Assembly (NCBI RefSeq): GCF_963678635.1
Contig: NC_087063.1
Span: 13,397,006-13,461,005, forward strand
Direction of reading: 5' to 3'
Source: Symsagittifera roscoffensis
Lineage: Eukaryota; Xenacoelomorpha; Acoela; Convolutidae
DNA length: 64,000 bases
Shown one piece after another: positions 61,343 through 64,000 of the stretch (positions within the stretch are counted from its first letter, which is position 1; each line of letters begins with the position of its first letter). Made by a program: the position numbers and the translations under genes. The notes under the pieces were generated by a model that saw only the letters and a list, made by a program, of their open reading frames with translations, had not been told where the DNA came from and made no database searches.

Positions 61343-61516
61343 CTTAATTCTACTCGTTTTTCACCGTCTCGACCTTGCCAGTTGATTTTCTAGTCTGTCT
61401 AGGGCAAAGTAAAAACTTACCATTTTTAGGCCATCAGTCAAACGACTTTTGATCAGCTTTCGTTTACATGCGAACACAACCACATAGCTGAGTCTCGGAT
61501 CCTCAGACTACGTGAT
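61343..61516 (-). pseudogene. Possible upstream exons of the polymerase
   Basis: Two frame-compatible exon candidates. One spans about 61421-61512 (VVVFACKRKLIKSRL) and ends at ATG|gtaagt; the other is 61343-61389 (KINWQGRDGEKRVELR). They would be separated by introns of only 31 and 28 bases. Phase fits throughout, but such tiny introns are exceptional and neither segment matches a polymerase motif I know. Confidence 0.35.
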
Positions 61517-62878
61517 TGTCATTAAAAACACGGCTCGAACAACCTATTTTAACATGTTTTTGTGTGACAGTTCTATATTAAATCCATTGGAGATGGATTG
61601 ACCCTTTCCTTTTTCTAGCTACTCATGCTCTGAAATATTAAATAATAACGGTGTTAATTAAGATCTATGACATTATAGCAGCTATACAGTCAGTCTATAC
61701 AGTCCCTTCACATAGACAGTCTCTGGGGGACCAAGCCTCCGCTCCCGTGATATTCTTGAGATAACACTCTTATCTCTTATATTTCGTGGTATATTTCTTC
61801 CCCCCACTGAAGTCTCCTTCTCCACAAATATCCGTCGCTAAGGTTCTTATCGTGTGTTATTGCCACGATAAGAGGCTTCGTAATTTTCCTGTCTCTGATA
61901 CGACTGTTCTTCACAATATTTGGCGTCGTTCTGTTTTTCGTCTTTTTATTCAAAATGGCCGTCTTTTCTCTATTTCTCAGAAATGTTCTTCTTCCAATCG
62001 AAATTTTAAAAATAAAAATTCCAGAACATTCTGACCCTCCGTCGCAACACTTTTTTGTTCATAAGGCCTTTAGTCACTCTTTTTTATGTCGCCGGAAGGT
62101 TGCGCTGTGTCATCTGGCAGAATGGCACATACTCCCCGGACAAGTCTCCATCAATGTCCCTATTGATCGCATAACACCGGGTTATCGTCAAGTAGTTATC
62201 CAGTTTTCTGTAACCAATCTTACAAATCGCATAAGAAAATGAAATTTATCTACTCCACCTCAACTCACTACGTGTTCACAAATGGCATCGTACTACATCT
62301 CACTGCCTTTCAACATTTTCACAAAATTTGCACCACGAGGAGTGTCCTAGATAAAATTTCTTTTCTGACTACTTACGTCGTCTTGCCATAAAACTTCTTT
62401 TCGCTCTTTGTGATTAAAAAGTGGGACGTGGCACAGCCACGCACCCGTTAAAATTAACTTAACTTCACTCACCAAGTATAATCAGTCATTTATGCGGTCC
62501 TTTCAATATTAAAACTAAGAAACTCTGTGGCTAGGAAAGTTCTTGAGTTACCCACCCTTCCAGAGCGAGTTTACTCAAACTTACCATGTCGCCACACAGT
62601 GAATTTGTGTCTTACACAGGTTAAAAACTTCAGTCGTGAATAAATAGGTAAATATACTCACCTAGGTTCCTCATATACATACATAAATAGTCATAACTAA
62701 AATCAACAATTTCAACAATTTTAACAATTGCAACAATTTTCAAAGTTTGGTCTGACCAAACTAGATCAAAACAAAAAGTTTAACAAGTTCCATAATCAAA
62801 ACTTGGTTGATTTGTTCAAGTTTTCACACACAAAGACAATCAAGTTTTTTCTCATTCTCTTCTCTTCTTTGGTCATCT
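61517..62878. other. Region between polymerase and unidentified gene
   Basis: Holds several good minus-strand donors (gtgagt at 62661, ATG|gtaagt at 62584, gtgagt at 62472), suggesting a spliced minus-strand transcript, but no convincing coding chain. A short plus ORF at 62281-62349 (MASYYISLPFNIF) and a small hairpin at about 61848-61872 (ttatcgtg / cacgataa) are also present. Confidence 0.3.
61955..62242 (+). CDS. Small ORF of uncertain status
   Basis: 95 codons from an ATG (MAVFSLFLRNVLLPIEI), mixed composition, ends SVTNLTNRIRK. Sits between the polymerase and the unidentified minus-strand gene but on the opposite strand. No family recognised; a chance frame is quite possible. Confidence 0.2.
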   Translation: MAVFSLFLRNVLLPIEILKIKIPEHSDPPSQHFFVHKAFSHSFLCRRKVALCHLAEWHILPGQVSINVPIDRITPGYRQVVIQFSVTNLTNRIRK

Positions 62879-63993
62879 TCATTCCATCATTTCTCCATCC
62901 TGATGTTCAGCGTCACTGTCCTCCAGAACTTTCTCTAACATGTCCAGAGAGTTGCGGGCCGTGCCCCAACCCTCCTGTTCCAACAGCCTCGGTTTGCAAC
63001 AAGGTAGCAAGTCCACATTCACCTTCTGCTCCCGGTTCCTGCAAAAGCTGTTGTGAAGACACAGGCTCACGTTTCGTTCTAGGTCAGCTATTAAGACCTC
63101 TTTCTTCTCATCTTCAGTAACACAAGGCGCTCCAGCTACCCGCTTCACCGCTGTGGTGACCAAATTTCTGTGCGTCAAGAATGCTCTCTTATAGGCTCCT
63201 GGTCCTATATCTATCTGGAAAGATTGATAGGCTTCCGTGTTCCTTGACATGTGACGCTTCGCGCGTTCATACATCCATAATGTCATCACTGCACGGAACC
63301 AAGGCATCAATCTCTGCCTTGACCATATCCTTTCAATGGCTTTGGGTATTCTCAGAACCTTGCAGGTAGTTCTGAAAAGATCCAACTCACGACTCATTTT
63401 TACGTTGCTCAACTGTTCAGGAGTCGGCACGGCCGTCTCCTGCTGACTTGTGTCCGCGTTAGCCTCCAACCATCTCACTGCTAGCATGGCGCTAACCACC
63501 ACGATTGCCACTTGTTGATTCTGATCGGGCAACCCCGTGGAGTACAACTCCTCCACGTCCCATACTAGGATCAGATTCCCGCGTTTAGGATACCACAACG
63601 TCTGCGCCAAGCAGTGGCAAGGATACTCCCCATGGGTTCTCACTATGTTTCTTCGGGTTCGATACCCTGAGGCTCCCAGCAACGGTTCCACTTCCATCAG
63701 AATTCTATGTAAATCGTCTTTCTCTTCTATGGTGGGGAATTCAGTGGGTAACGCTCCACTCGCTTTCTGTTTCTGGAACTCACTCACGTTACCTTCGTTC
63801 AGTCTCATGAACTCTTCACCCACAACGTCTTTGCCAACAAGTCATATGACCTTTCTGACATTCTGGCCAACCTCACGCACTTTGCCACAGAGAAAAGTTG
63901 GTCAACCAACACTTGTTGCGTCCTCGCATCCATCACCACCATGTGCGTAGGATACCTGCTATTACAGTATGGTGCGGAGCTTGAACCCACCAT
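62879..63993 (-). pseudogene. Unidentified protein, about 350 residues, one frame break
   Basis: Two overlapping minus-strand frames (63993-63805 and 63823-62879) read as one protein if a single base slip near 63815 is allowed. Contains HMVVMDARTQQVLVDQL, LFRTTCKVLRIPKAIERIW, LMPWFRAVMTLWMYERAKRH and FQIDIGPGAYKRAFLTHRN, and an acidic end. Mostly helical, no signal peptide, no known motif recognised. It shares strand and neighbourhood with the polymerase, so it may belong to the same mobile or viral element. A nucleocapsid-like viral relic is another thought, without direct support. Confidence 0.5.
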
Positions 63994-64000
63994 ATATTTT

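Noticed and set aside
1-64000. CRISPR arrays, operons, Shine-Dalgarno sites, prokaryotic origins
   Set aside because: Spliced genes, LTR elements and MITEs show nuclear animal DNA; no prokaryotic arrangement seen.

Overview
The window is eukaryotic, almost certainly animal, nuclear DNA. It is AT-rich and mostly non-coding, with short G+C-richer exons spread over tens of kilobases and a heavy load of transposable elements. The organism cannot be named from sequence alone. A large-genome tunicate such as a larvacean is one possibility. The hints are the Gag type of the Ty3-like elements, three GC-AG introns among 16 in one gene, and splice-acceptor-like AGs just upstream of intronless genes. 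This is inference, not proof.

The backbone is one plus-strand gene from about 4.8 to 48.6 kb: the axonemal inner-arm dynein intermediate chain DNAI3/WDR63 (IC140 type). I could join 17 exons (858 codons plus stop) with matching reading-frame phase at every junction. The 5' exon or exons with the start codon were not found. Intron 2 (11.4 kb) holds an intronless antisense polypeptide GalNAc-transferase gene (7.8-9.6 kb). Intron 15 (14.4 kb) is mostly two nested Ty3/gypsy-type LTR retrotransposons. The older one is on the minus strand (33641-47486). It was split inside its integrase by a younger plus-strand element (35543-42431) flanked by a perfect 5-bp target duplication. Both carry stops or frameshifts.

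The other introns and the flanks carry many non-autonomous repeats. These include three hAT-type MITEs, two with perfect 8-bp target duplications; a LINE ORF2 tail with an (AAC)n end; tRNA-like SINE fragments; and two unnamed dispersed families. There is also a near-perfect 114-bp palindrome, a 0.8-kb foldback element and a 137-bp hairpin element.

Downstream of DNAI3 there is an intronless MYND zinc-finger gene (54.7-55.3 kb). On the minus strand there is a spliced, broken protein-primed family B DNA polymerase of the Polinton/adintovirus-like type (59.6-61.5 kb), and an unidentified 350-residue-class protein with one frame break that runs to the window end (62.9-64.0 kb). No functional tRNA, rRNA, CRISPR or prokaryotic feature was seen.
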